A DNA stretch of 64,000 nt from Acidithiobacillus thiooxidans ATCC 19377 (GTDB lineage Bacteria > Pseudomonadota > Gammaproteobacteria > Acidithiobacillales > Acidithiobacillaceae), in contig NZ_CP045571.1 in assembly GCF_009662475.1 (NCBI RefSeq), positions 2,726,501 through 2,790,500 on the forward strand, written 5' to 3'. Made by a program: the position numbers and the translations under genes. Below, piece by piece: positions 16,790 to 25,923 of this stretch (the first letter of the stretch is position 1; each line of letters starts with the position of its first letter). The notes beneath the pieces are model-generated. The model worked only from the letters and a program-made list of their open reading frames with translations. It was not told where the DNA came from and did not search any database.

Positions 16790-18157
16790 ATGAAAAACTT
16801 TGCTCAACATGAATCAACCGCCTCACTCGCAGAAATTGTGGGTGCCATAAGCTTCGCATTGGATCTAACCGAGGGGCAGCCAGCCGGCCATTCTTTGCGC
16901 TGCACCTGGATTGCCATGCATATCGGTCGTGAATTACGGCTTGACGATACTGCCTTAACCGACCTGTACTACTCGGTATTACTGAAAGACGCCGGTTGCA
17001 GCAGTAACGCCGCGCGTCTGTGGGAGCTTTATGGCACCGATGAAAGACTGGTCAAAAAAGACTACAAGCTGGTAGACAATCAGAATTTTTTGCAGCTAGC
17101 CAAATTTGTGTTTCGTCACGTTGGTCAACATGAGGATATTCTGGGAAAAATGCGTCGTGTTGTGCATCTTGGCAGCAAAGGAGAAGAACTGGCGACAGAA
17201 CTGGTTCAAACCCGCTGTGAACGTGGATCCAATATAGCGCTAAAATTAGGTTTCAACGCAAAGGTTGCCGAAAGCATCAAGAGTCTTGACGAGCACTGGA
17301 ACGGTAAAGGGCGTCCGGAAGGCTTAAAAGGCAACCAGATTCCATTGTTTTCACAAATAGCCCTGATTTCTCAGGTCATAGATATTTTCTACAAGACAGG
17401 ATCACGCCATGACGTCCATAAAGAGCTGCGTCGACGTCAGGGAACTTGGTTTAATCCTGAGATAGTAAAAGCTTTTCAGGCACTTTATCGGACCGATGGG
17501 TTTTGGGAAGGACTTAAGGATGAAGGGATTGAGTCACGCGTCAGCGCCCTGGAACCCGTATCCTGCAGAACATTTATTGACGAGGACAGATTAGATCATA
17601 TTGCAGAGGTTTTTGCTTCCATAGTCGATATAAAAAGCCCCTATACACATGATCATAGTCGTCGGGTAAGCCTTTACACTGACGGAATTGCGGAACAAAT
17701 GGGGTTCACCCCAGAGCATCGACGCTGGTTGCGACGTGGTGCGTTATTGCACGATGTAGGAAAGCTTGGCGTCAGTAATCATATCCTCGACAAACCCGGC
17801 AAACTGGATGATCAGGAATGGGAAGCGGTTCGGATTCATGCCGGATTAACCAAGGATGTTCTGCAAAGAATTTTTCATTTTCAGGATATAGCTGCTATTG
17901 CCGGCGCCCATCATGAACGCCTGGATGGAATGGGATACCCCTTAGGCTTGCATGCAAAGGATATTTCCCTTGAAACCAAAATCATCACCACCGCTGACAT
18001 TTTTGATGCAATCACTGCCAAAAGACCCTATCGCGACGCAGTACCTGTTGCCCGCACTCTGGAAATCATGGAACAGGAAGTGGGAAAAGCCATTGACCCA
18101 AATTGTTTAATGGCGTTACGAAGCTGTCTGCCTTCATGGTCATTTCTGCAACAATAG
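16790..18157 (+). CDS. HD-GYP-domain protein, probable cyclic-di-GMP phosphodiesterase
   Basis: The 455-aa protein has two HD-type halves. The C-terminal one (residues about 265-440) is a complete HD-GYP domain: LLHDVGKLGV, then AGAHHERLDGMGYPLG and DIFDAITAKRPYR. The N-terminal half carries worn versions of the same motifs (LLKDAG at about 65 and LDEHWNGKGRP at about 165), so it is probably a catalytically dead copy. There is no membrane segment or receiver domain. It would hydrolyse c-di-GMP in the cytoplasm, with the first half acting as sensor or dimeriser (inference). It is divergent from dapA. Confidence 0.85.
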   Translation: MKNFAQHESTASLAEIVGAISFALDLTEGQPAGHSLRCTWIAMHIGRELRLDDTALTDLYYSVLLKDAGCSSNAARLWELYGTDERLVKKDYKLVDNQNFLQLAKFVFRHVGQHEDILGKMRRVVHLGSKGEELATELVQTRCERGSNIALKLGFNAKVAESIKSLDEHWNGKGRPEGLKGNQIPLFSQIALISQVIDIFYKTGSRHDVHKELRRRQGTWFNPEIVKAFQALYRTDGFWEGLKDEGIESRVSALEPVSCRTFIDEDRLDHIAEVFASIVDIKSPYTHDHSRRVSLYTDGIAEQMGFTPEHRRWLRRGALLHDVGKLGVSNHILDKPGKLDDQEWEAVRIHAGLTKDVLQRIFHFQDIAAIAGAHHERLDGMGYPLGLHAKDISLETKIITTADIFDAITAKRPYRDAVPVARTLEIMEQEVGKAIDPNCLMALRSCLPSWSFLQQ

Positions 18158-18197
18158 CCAGCAGATCAGCCAGTATAATTTTCACTGAGACGGTAAC

Positions 18198-18273
18198 TGG
18201 TGCTCCCAAGGGGGTTCGAACCCCTGTTACCGACGTGAGAGGCCAGTGTCCTAGACCGCTAGACGATGGGAGC
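18198..18273 (-). tRNA. tRNA-Glu (anticodon CTC)
   Basis: A complete cloverleaf of 76 bases is visible: acceptor GCTCCCA/TGGGAGC, anticodon arm with loop CTCTCAC (CTC), T loop GTTCGAA and encoded CCA. The anticodon stem carries two G-T pairs. CTC is the minor isoacceptor reading GAG. Confidence 0.93.
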
Positions 18274-18323
18274 AGGGCCACAGATTATAAGGATCCACCG
18301 AATAATTAGCAAGTATAATCAGG

Positions 18324-18983
18324 TCAACCCGCAAACTGCAGGATAGCCCAGAATTGCAGAGCCGTACCGGCAATGACAAAAATATGCCAGATCGAATGGA
18401 AGTATTTACGTTGATCCAACAGAAAGAAAACAACTCCCAGCGTATAAGCGGCACCACCACCCAGCAACAGCCACAAAAACCAGCCTGGAGAGGCGCGATA
18501 CAAAGGCAGCACCGCAAACACTGCCATCCAACCCATCAGCAAATAGAGCATCAAAGACAGGGTATAAAAGCGCTTTCCGGTGAACACCAACAGTAAAATA
18601 CCCACCAACGCCAGCACCCATTCCAGCACCAGAAGAATCATCCCCCAGACATCGTGCAAAACCATCAGGGTCACGGGCGTATAGGTGCCGGCAATCAACA
18701 GGTAAATGGCCGAACGATCCACCCATTGAAAAAACAGTTTGGCGGGTCCCTGTGGCAGCAAATGATAAATGGTGGATGCAGCATATAAAATCAGGATGGT
18801 AGTCACAAATACCGAAACACTGACAATGGCCAGCGCCTTACTGTGCAACACCGCTCCCAGCAACCAGATAATAAATATCAGCAGCGCACCCATGGCTCCT
18901 GCGCCATGCAAGAGTCCATTAATCCACTCTTCTAGCCGCGTCTGATTTCTTTCTGTCTGGGGTTCTGCCTGAGAATACTGCAA
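18324..18983 (-). CDS. Hemolysin III family (YqfA/PAQR-like) membrane protein
   Basis: The 219-aa protein has about seven hydrophobic segments and the family's conserved residues: an N-terminal NGLLHGAGAMGALL, TIYHLL near residue 75, DRSAIYLLIAGTYTP near residue 90 and IWHIFVIAGTALQF at the end. The conserved His, Ser and Asp are those that bind zinc in PAQR-type proteins. The family is named for a haemolytic Bacillus protein, but its role in Gram-negative bacteria is not settled. It appears to be a single gene with no operon partner. Confidence 0.88.
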   Translation of the reverse strand: MQYSQAEPQTERNQTRLEEWINGLLHGAGAMGALLIFIIWLLGAVLHSKALAIVSVSVFVTTILILYAASTIYHLLPQGPAKLFFQWVDRSAIYLLIAGTYTPVTLMVLHDVWGMILLVLEWVLALVGILLLVFTGKRFYTLSLMLYLLMGWMAVFAVLPLYRASPGWFLWLLLGGGAAYTLGVVFFLLDQRKYFHSIWHIFVIAGTALQFWAILQFAG

Positions 18984-19055
18984 TGTCCACCTATGGTTCT
19001 GTCGGCCAACTGCTTAGTTATATCACTTGCCCGTAAAACTGCACAGAACCTGATC

Positions 19056-20042
19056 TCAAGCACTCATGATCGGAACACGCAGATGGGTGCCTGCTGGCTC
19101 TTCACCATGGGGGAGATTATTGGCGAGGCGGAGCGCTTCAACACTGAGGCCATACCGTCGCGCGACTTCCGAGAGAGTTTCATGATGACCCAGAATATGA
19201 TTAGCCGATGACCAACAGCTATCAGCAGGTGGTGCCTTCACAAAGTGGGCAACAATAGCATCGTACATACTGCGCGCAAGGGTCTGACGAAATTCCGGGT
19301 CACGCAATCGCTGTTCTTCCTGCGGGTTGGAAATAAAGGCGGTCTCGACCAACATGGAAGGCACATCAGGCGCACGCAACACCACAAAATTAGCATGTTG
19401 CACGGCCGCATTATGTAGCCCTTCCACCCCCACCAGCCCGCGAATCATCACATCTGCTGCCGCTGCCGCTGCATTCATGGCGGCCGTCTGGGTCATATTG
19501 ATTAATACTTCATTGAGCATGGGATTGGGGCTGCCTGCAGGCAACTTGCTCAGTAAGGGGTCTGCTGCATTTTGGGTTTTCGCCAGCCAGCGCGCTGCGG
19601 CATTACTGGCGCCCTTCCCTGACAACGCCCAGACCGTGGAACCCCGTACGTCGGGGTCAGGAAAAGCATCCGCATGAATGGAAATAAACAGATCGGCCCG
19701 ATGTTGTGAACCCAGATGCATACGCGACATCAGCGGAATATATTGATCCGTATGCCGGGTCATGACGACCTGTATCCCCGGAGTTTCGCGCAAACGTTGG
19801 GCCAGAGTAAGGCCGACGTCGAGCACCACGTCTTTTTCCCGGGTGCCACGCAAACCAACCGCACCAGGGTCGTGGCCCCCGTGACCGGGATCCAGGCAAA
19901 CCACAATGGGACGTTCTTTCGATCGGCTGCGCAGGAAATTGCCCGCATCCGCCATTTTCCAGGTTCCGAGCAGAGCTCCACCCAGAACTAACTGCCGAAG
20001 AAATTGACGCCGATTGGAATAAGTTCTGGATGAATCACACAC
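19056..20042 (-). CDS. amiC: N-acetylmuramoyl-L-alanine amidase, Tat-exported, with C-terminal LysM
   Basis: The 328-aa protein starts with GTG and has a twin-arginine signal (NRRQFLRQLVLGGALLG). The amidase_3 domain follows with zinc ligands in DPGHGGHDPGA, REKDVVLD, SIHADAF and VETAFISN. The C-terminal 45 residues (HHETLSEVARRYGLSVEALR) are a LysM peptidoglycan-binding repeat. It would cleave septal peptidoglycan in the periplasm to separate daughter cells, like AmiC. No operon partner is close; the downstream hlyIII-like gene lies 72 bases away. Confidence 0.9.
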   Translation of the reverse strand: MCDSSRTYSNRRQFLRQLVLGGALLGTWKMADAGNFLRSRSKERPIVVCLDPGHGGHDPGAVGLRGTREKDVVLDVGLTLAQRLRETPGIQVVMTRHTDQYIPLMSRMHLGSQHRADLFISIHADAFPDPDVRGSTVWALSGKGASNAAARWLAKTQNAADPLLSKLPAGSPNPMLNEVLINMTQTAAMNAAAAAADVMIRGLVGVEGLHNAAVQHANFVVLRAPDVPSMLVETAFISNPQEEQRLRDPEFRQTLARSMYDAIVAHFVKAPPADSCWSSANHILGHHETLSEVARRYGLSVEALRLANNLPHGEEPAGTHLRVPIMSA

Positions 20043-20155
20043 AACACGCCCCCAACTTATTTTAAAATCTCAAGTTATAGAGGTAATTTAGTGTTTATTC
20101 GAAAGAAGTCAAGACAGATAATGATGGCTTGCACCTTTACTGAAAGAATTCTGAT

Positions 20156-20590
20156 CTAGACACCCTGAGCAGCAAGCCAGCGCTGAATATCCGCAGCGCC
20201 CATGGCACCACTGACCCGCGCGTATTCCTTACCAATTTTGAAAAGAACCATGCTGGGAATAGAGCGGATCTGGAAGCGCGCCCCCAAGGACTGTTCTTCT
20301 TCCGTATTAACCTTGGCAAAAAGCACGCGACCACGCAAAGTTCGTCCAGCCTGCTCAAACTGCGGGGCCATACTGCGGCATGGACCACACCAGGGGGCCC
20401 AAAAATCTACCAATACGGGTAATTCATTTTTCTGAATGTAGGTATTGAAGCTTGCAGCAGCCAGATTAACCGGGTGGTCGGGCAAGATTTCAGCATGACA
20501 CTTGCCGCATTTGGCTTTGTCACCCAGACGCTCCTGCGGCACCCGATTCAGGCTTCCACAGGAAGGACAAACTACCATCAATCCCTTCAT
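20156..20590 (-). CDS. trxC: Thioredoxin 2-type, zinc-binding
   Basis: The start at 20590 follows GGAGGAG; a TTG four codons upstream lies in that site and is rejected. The 144-aa protein has two CxxC zinc pairs at the N-terminus (CPSCGS and CGKCH) and the active site WAPWCGPCRSM, with VRSIP-type cis-Pro as IRSIPSM. This is TrxC (thioredoxin 2), which in other bacteria is induced by oxidative stress. It is the last gene of a likely operon with grxC, a rhodanese, a DUF2892 protein and an RND pump. Confidence 0.93.
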   Translation of the reverse strand: MKGLMVVCPSCGSLNRVPQERLGDKAKCGKCHAEILPDHPVNLAAASFNTYIQKNELPVLVDFWAPWCGPCRSMAPQFEQAGRTLRGRVLFAKVNTEEEQSLGARFQIRSIPSMVLFKIGKEYARVSGAMGAADIQRWLAAQGV

Positions 20591-20616
20591 TTTCTCCTCC
20601 AAATCCGCCTCGCCGG

Positions 20617-20895
20617 CTATTCCTGGGGTGCAGACTGCAGGAGAGCGTCCAGAGCCCCACGATGATTCAGGGCCGCCAGATCATCAGAACCACCCACATG
20701 CTGACCATTAATGAAAATCTGCGGTACGGTGTGCCTTCCGTGGGCGCGCTGCTGCATTTCCCGACGTAAAGCCGGGTTGTGGTCCACCCGAATAATTTGT
20801 GGATTGACGCCCTTACTCCGCAGCAGGGCCTCTGCGCGATGGCAATAGGGGCAAGTCCCCGTAGCATACATCAACACTTCGGCTGCTACTTTCAT
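20617..20895 (-). CDS. grxC: Glutaredoxin 3
   Basis: The 92-aa protein has the dithiol CPYC active site (TGTCPYCHRAE), the TVPQIFINGQHVGGSDDL segment with the cis-Pro and the glutathione-binding GG-SDD. It would reduce disulfides with glutathione in the cytoplasm. The start overlaps the rhodanese stop (ATGA), so the two are co-translated. A thiol reductase coupled to a sulfurtransferase suggests handling of persulfides; this is inference. Confidence 0.93.
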   Translation of the reverse strand: MKVAAEVLMYATGTCPYCHRAEALLRSKGVNPQIIRVDHNPALRREMQQRAHGRHTVPQIFINGQHVGGSDDLAALNHRGALDALLQSAPQE

Positions 20896-21317
20896 TTTTC
20901 GACCGGTAATCCAGCACCCCGCCAGGCACTAATACCACCCTTGAGGCTGTAGATTTTATCAAATCCCGCTTTTTTCAGGCTCGCAGCAGCCCGCGCCGAA
21001 CGCATTCCGCTGGCACACTGGCAAATAACATGATGACCACGATGTTTTTCCAAATCTTTCATGTATTTGGGAAGATCCCCGAGGGGAATATGACGGGCGC
21101 CGGGGAGATGCCCCTGAGCCCATTCCTTTTGTTCGCGCACATCAATGACTACAGCTTCTTCGTGGTTAATCAACTGAACCGCCGTTTTCGCATCCACCTC
21201 ACTGATTCCTGCTGCTTTGCGCGTCAGTGGGCCTTTAAAAATCATGATGATCAAGGCTACTGCTGCCAGTAAAAGCGGCCATTGCGCCTGGACAAAGGTG
21301 AGAATTTTGGCTTCCAT
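20892..21317 (-). CDS. Membrane-anchored rhodanese-domain protein (YibN-like)
   Basis: One N-terminal transmembrane segment (WPLLLAAVALIIMIF) is followed by a cytoplasmic rhodanese domain (residues 40-140). The active-site Cys lies in CQCASGMRSARAA, and the DVREQKEWAQGHLPGARHIP motif is typical. Rhodaneses carry sulfane sulfur as a persulfide. The gene lies between a DUF2892 gene (3 bases away) and grxC (overlap). Rhodanese and DUF2892 are fused in E. coli YgaP, so here the two halves are separate. Confidence 0.88.
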   Translation of the reverse strand: MEAKILTFVQAQWPLLLAAVALIIMIFKGPLTRKAAGISEVDAKTAVQLINHEEAVVIDVREQKEWAQGHLPGARHIPLGDLPKYMKDLEKHRGHHVICQCASGMRSARAAASLKKAGFDKIYSLKGGISAWRGAGLPVEK

Positions 21318-21320
21318 GAA

Positions 21321-21542
21321 TTATCTCCCGCAGGACCCTGAACCCGGTACGCCCAGCTTCAGTAAAATTTTGTCCAGAGGGCAGAAACAAGTGAAACCGC
21401 TCTGCAACAAATTGAAACCGACAAAGAGCGTAAATGCCAGGAACCACTCACTGACGAAAATCGGGCTGGCGGGCGCACCCAAAACCACACTCACCAGAAC
21501 AAAAAAACCAGCAACCACACGTACCCAACGTTCTGTATTCAT
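21321..21542 (-). CDS. DUF2892 small inner-membrane protein (YgaP-type transmembrane part)
   Basis: This 73-aa protein has two membrane segments and the family marks [38 protein letters not shown] and a C-terminal Gly/Cys stretch. DUF2892 is linked to rhodaneses in many bacteria, as one protein or as neighbours. Three Cys residues (FTCFCP and SGSCG) could take part in sulfur transfer; the role is not proven. It is co-directional with the RND gene upstream (gap of 6 bases). Confidence 0.85.
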   Translation of the reverse strand: MNTERWVRVVAGFFVLVSVVLGAPASPIFVSEWFLAFTLFVGFNLLQSGFTCFCPLDKILLKLGVPGSGSCGR

Positions 21543-21548
21543 TTTCTG

Positions 21549-24500
21549 TTAAATCCTCTGCGTCTGCTTTTCAAGGCGCCGCTCCCACAAAAAGTATAAA
21601 AGCGGAATCACCACTAATGTCAGCAGTGTGGAGGCGAAGGTACCAAAAATCAAGGAAACCGCCAGACCACCAAATACCGGATCGGTCACCATAATGGCCG
21701 AGCCGAACATGATAGCCAGAGCCGTCAGCAAAATCGGGCGAAACCGCACTGCCCCCGCCTGCAACACAGCCTCTTCAAGCGCGTACCCCTGACGCCGATA
21801 ATCAATAATAAAATCAATTAACAGTAGTGAGTTACGCACCACTACACCGGCCAATGCAATGACACCAATCATGGAAGTTGCGTTAAAGGGCGTATTCAAC
21901 AACCAGTGCCCGGGAAACACACCAATCAGGGTCATAGGAATGGCGCCCATGACAATGACCGGCATCATAAAAGACTGATAATAAGCCACCAACATCAGAT
22001 AGATGAACACCAGAGCCACAATGAAAGCGGCACCCAGATCGCGAAACACATCCAGAGTCAGGCGCATATCCCCCCCCCAGAGAATCTGGTAGTGGGTAAT
22101 ATCATCGGGCTGGGCAGGCGTGAAGCCGAGATTGCCAGTGGTCAGATGGACACCGTCAATGTGCTGATCATCCAGCCAGTGATTCAGGCTCAGGACGGCG
22201 TACACCGGGCTTGAACCAATCAGATCGCCGGTCACATAGACCACCGGATGTTGGTCCCGATCATAAATCGGTTTGGCCAGAGTGGTTTTCTGGATCTGGA
22301 CAATACTGGACAAGGCCACCTCTTGCCCCTGACTGTTGCGAATATGCAGATCAAGAATCTGCTGACGCCAGGCACGATCCTGGGGGGGGACCCGCAAAAT
22401 GATGTCTACCGGTTCCCGCGCTGAAGGATCATGCAAGGCACCGAGCTTGGTGCCCGCAACATAGTCATGTACCAGCTCAGCCACTTGTGCCGGAGCCACC
22501 CCTGCGAGCATGGCCTTTTGCCGATCTACGTGAATCCGGTATTCGGGCACAGTCGCCGTGACCGAATCATCCACGTTAATCATGTCGTACACTTTCCGGA
22601 AGTGCTGCTCTACCGTCCCCGCCAGTTCCCGCAATTTTTGGTAATTCGGGCCATAAATCTCTGCCACCACCTGGGCACGCACGGGGGGCCCCGGCGGAAC
22701 TTCAAAAATCTTGATGACGGCCTGGGGGTAACGACTGCGCACACTCTGCAGGGCTTTATACACCTCCACCGCCACCGTATGCGACATGGGGCGCTCATCA
22801 CGCGGTACCAGATTGATTTGTATCTGGGCGTAATTACTGCCTTCGCGCATCATGTCACCACGTACCAGTCCCGCAAAATCCACCGGAGCAGAACGTCCCA
22901 AATACGTCTGGAAGTTTTCTATGTAATGATTATGACTGAGGACATCCCCTACCGCTTGCGCCACCTGACCGGTGGCATCCAATGCAGTACCTGCAGGCGT
23001 ATCCACCTGAATCATGAAATCACTGACATTACCTTCCGGGAGCATCTTCAGATTGACGCCCAAGGCACTGAGGGGGCCATTCATACCCTGAGGACGGACA
23101 AACTGCCATAGGGGCATCAACATGGCCAACAACAGCAATACCACGACAATCAGGAAGAATATATTGCGCCTTCCAGAAGACTCGAGCAGGGGGGTTACCA
23201 CGCGCAAATACCCCCTTTGTAACGCATCTGGGGGAGCTTGGGTCCCATCCTCATGCTCTGTTTCATGTCCCGCATGGGAATGGGTATCTGCCGCCTTGGC
23301 AGCCTTCTTGCGCAGAAAACGATACGCACCCCAGGGAACTACCGTATAAGCCAACAGCACCGAAGCAATCATGGCAATGGGCACAAAAATGGGGATCGGC
23401 AACATGAAAGGACCCATCATGCCGGTCACAAAAGCCATCGGCACAAAAGCCAGAATGACCGCTAACGTAGCGATATTGGTAGGATTACCAATTTCATTGG
23501 TGGCATGAATCACGCAGTTGGCAAAACCACCCTTGGCACATCCATGCAAATGACGGTGAATATTTTCAATCACCACAATGCCGCCATCGACCAATAAGCC
23601 CAACGATAAAATCAGGGCAAACAGGGTGATGCGGTTGATGGTCTGGCCCAGCAACCAGCCAATGCCCAGTACCGCTCCCAGAGTCAGGGGCACCGTCAAA
23701 ATGACAATACCGGCTTCCCGCCAACCCAGGAAAATCATCAAGATGATGGCCACCACGCCGACAGCGATGCTGAGATGCTCAAACAGGGTACTGACGGCAT
23801 CATCAGCCCGGGCACCGTAATCCCGGGTAATGGTGACATGCACGCCCTCGGGCAGTGCCTCCTGTTCCAGGCGCCCCAGCTTGGCCTTGATGGCATCAGC
23901 GACAGTGACCGCATTGGTTCCCGGGCGCTTGGCCAGGGTAATGGTTACTGCCGGCATATTTGTTCCGGCCGGCAGCTGCATGCGATTCGCCAATCCTGCC
24001 GTATTGCTGATTGCAGTGTGCCCTTCCGCTGCGCCTTCCTCAATACGTGCTACATTTTTCAGAAAAATGGGTTGGCCATCATGGCTGCCGATAATCACAT
24101 TACCGACATCTTGCGCGGAACCCAGTGCGCCATTGATGCGCAGAGGAATTTCGTGATTGTCATTGACCAGATGACCACCCGGCAAAATCACATTGTTGCC
24201 CTGCAGGGACTGCTGGATATTTTTCAGACTGAGACCGGCACTCGCGAGTTTGGCGGGGTTGAGCCAGACATTGACCGCCTGCCTGCCTCCACCAATAAGG
24301 GTAGCATTAGCCACATCGGGCACATTCTGCAATTGATCCATCAAGCGGGTACCCACCTGACGCAAGGCCACCGGCGTCAACTGTGATGTACTTAAAGTCA
24401 CCGTCATGATGGGAACATCATTGATCCCTATGGACTTGACCAGAGGCTGTTCCGTCCCCGGCGGCATTTTGTCCATATTGCGGCTGAGCTGGTTATACAC

Positions 24501-24851
24501 CTCCAGCAGGCTTTTTTCTTCATTGGCTCCCACCTGGAATTCCACAGTGACAATGCCCATGTCATTCACGGAGTAACCGAAGGTATGATGCACTCCCGGC
24601 AGAGAAGCCATCAGCGCTTCCAACGGGCGGATGACTAAATTGTGGATTTCCTCACTGTTGGAACCGGGGCGCATGACGAAAATTTCTGCTGCCGGAACCA
24701 CAATCTCGGGATTGTAAAGACGCGGGGTCACCGTAACCGCCAGGAGCCCGAACAGGGCGATGGCAATCATGATGAGCACGGTAATTTTGGATTGGTAAAA
24801 AGACTGGGCCAGCCGTCCGGCCAGATTCATTTTGTGCTGCTGATCAGCCAT
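21549..24851 (-). CDS. RND efflux transporter permease, possibly metal-linked
   Basis: The start at 24851 overlaps the adaptor stop by 8 bases and gives a 1100-aa, 12-transmembrane RND pump. The membrane relay in TM4 reads GLLVDGGIVVIENIHRH: one Asp as in CzcA-type metal pumps, rather than the DD of AcrB-type drug pumps. A cytoplasmic linker near residue 540 is rich in His and acidic residues (DTHSHAGHETEHEDG), which could bind metal. The pump would act with the MFP lipoprotein and TolC-like protein encoded immediately upstream. The substrate cannot be read from sequence. Confidence 0.88.
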   Translation of the reverse strand: MADQQHKMNLAGRLAQSFYQSKITVLIMIAIALFGLLAVTVTPRLYNPEIVVPAAEIFVMRPGSNSEEIHNLVIRPLEALMASLPGVHHTFGYSVNDMGIVTVEFQVGANEEKSLLEVYNQLSRNMDKMPPGTEQPLVKSIGINDVPIMTVTLSTSQLTPVALRQVGTRLMDQLQNVPDVANATLIGGGRQAVNVWLNPAKLASAGLSLKNIQQSLQGNNVILPGGHLVNDNHEIPLRINGALGSAQDVGNVIIGSHDGQPIFLKNVARIEEGAAEGHTAISNTAGLANRMQLPAGTNMPAVTITLAKRPGTNAVTVADAIKAKLGRLEQEALPEGVHVTITRDYGARADDAVSTLFEHLSIAVGVVAIILMIFLGWREAGIVILTVPLTLGAVLGIGWLLGQTINRITLFALILSLGLLVDGGIVVIENIHRHLHGCAKGGFANCVIHATNEIGNPTNIATLAVILAFVPMAFVTGMMGPFMLPIPIFVPIAMIASVLLAYTVVPWGAYRFLRKKAAKAADTHSHAGHETEHEDGTQAPPDALQRGYLRVVTPLLESSGRRNIFFLIVVVLLLLAMLMPLWQFVRPQGMNGPLSALGVNLKMLPEGNVSDFMIQVDTPAGTALDATGQVAQAVGDVLSHNHYIENFQTYLGRSAPVDFAGLVRGDMMREGSNYAQIQINLVPRDERPMSHTVAVEVYKALQSVRSRYPQAVIKIFEVPPGPPVRAQVVAEIYGPNYQKLRELAGTVEQHFRKVYDMINVDDSVTATVPEYRIHVDRQKAMLAGVAPAQVAELVHDYVAGTKLGALHDPSAREPVDIILRVPPQDRAWRQQILDLHIRNSQGQEVALSSIVQIQKTTLAKPIYDRDQHPVVYVTGDLIGSSPVYAVLSLNHWLDDQHIDGVHLTTGNLGFTPAQPDDITHYQILWGGDMRLTLDVFRDLGAAFIVALVFIYLMLVAYYQSFMMPVIVMGAIPMTLIGVFPGHWLLNTPFNATSMIGVIALAGVVVRNSLLLIDFIIDYRRQGYALEEAVLQAGAVRFRPILLTALAIMFGSAIMVTDPVFGGLAVSLIFGTFASTLLTLVVIPLLYFLWERRLEKQTQRI

Positions 24852-25923
24852 GGGCTGCTCCGGCCTTGATCTGATCGCCATTGTTGACTGCAGCAAGATT
24901 ACCCGTCACCACCGTTTCGCCAGCACTCAGGCCGGCCAGAATTTCTACACCATCCGGTGTTTCCGGGCCGGGACGCACCATCCGGTAATGGGCGATGCCG
25001 TGGGCGTCTACAACAAACACGCCGGGGATGCCGGCACGATCCAGCAAAGCGCTGGCAGGCACTGCAATAATCTTGCGGGCTGCCAGCGGGGCCGCAACGG
25101 TCACATAATCTCCTGCCTGGAGATGACTATCGGCGGGCAGACTCAGCTTGACGGTGTGGGCATGGGTCATGGCATCTGCCGCGTTGACCATATCCAGCAC
25201 CGTCGCGGGTATCCGCTGGCCGTCTGCAAGCACGCTGAGCGTCTGACCAATTTTCAGGCTGCGGTATAAAGCACTGCCGGCGGCAAAGCGCACTTCCAGT
25301 TGACTGGTATTGGCCAAAGTAAGCACCGGTTGCCCCGGCGAGGCCATATCGCCATTTTGGGCCTGTTTATTGATAATGGTTCCGGAAAACGGTGCAGTTA
25401 CCCGAGCGTAACGCATCTGGGCCTCAGCACTGGCAATACCCGCACGCGCGGCAGCGGCACGCGCCTGGGCCATGGCATAGGCCGACTTCACCTGATCCCA
25501 CTGCTTTTCGGGAATCGCCTGCTGGGCATAGAGGGCCTTGAAGCGCTCATAATTGGACCGGGCATCAATCAGACTGGACTGTGCCTCGGCAAGACCCGCC
25601 TGAGCCTGCTGGACCTGGGCCTGCACATCCGTTGGATCGACCTCAAAGAGGAGCTGCCCAGCTTTCACCGCCTGACCTTCGCGTAGATCCAGATGACGAA
25701 TATAACCACTGAGTCGCGAGCTGATTTGCACCTGCTGGGCAGCAGTCACCGTGCCCGGGACCTGGCTAAAGGCGGCCATGTTCTTCCCTCCAATCTGCAT
25801 GACTGGAGCACTCACACTGTGATGCACAGCAGGGGTCTGGGGAGGGGATTTACTGCAGGCAGCCAAGCCGGCACTGGCCAAAACAATGGCTGATAGCATG
25901 ACGGTGCGTTTCAAGGTCAACAT
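24844..25923 (-). CDS. RND periplasmic adaptor (membrane fusion) lipoprotein
   Basis: The 359-aa protein has a lipoprotein signal (SAIVLASAGLAACSK; Cys23 lipidated), a split lipoyl domain (LSGYIRHLDLREGQAVKAGQ and YARVTAPFSGTIINK), an alpha-helical hairpin rich in Ala/Gln between them (residues 85-165) and beta-barrel parts. This is the HlyD/AcrA type. It links the inner-membrane pump to the outer-membrane channel. ATGA overlap with the upstream tolC-like stop and the 8-base overlap downstream show one operon. Confidence 0.92.
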   Translation of the reverse strand: MLTLKRTVMLSAIVLASAGLAACSKSPPQTPAVHHSVSAPVMQIGGKNMAAFSQVPGTVTAAQQVQISSRLSGYIRHLDLREGQAVKAGQLLFEVDPTDVQAQVQQAQAGLAEAQSSLIDARSNYERFKALYAQQAIPEKQWDQVKSAYAMAQARAAAARAGIASAEAQMRYARVTAPFSGTIINKQAQNGDMASPGQPVLTLANTSQLEVRFAAGSALYRSLKIGQTLSVLADGQRIPATVLDMVNAADAMTHAHTVKLSLPADSHLQAGDYVTVAAPLAARKIIAVPASALLDRAGIPGVFVVDAHGIAHYRMVRPGPETPDGVEILAGLSAGETVVTGNLAAVNNGDQIKAGAAHG

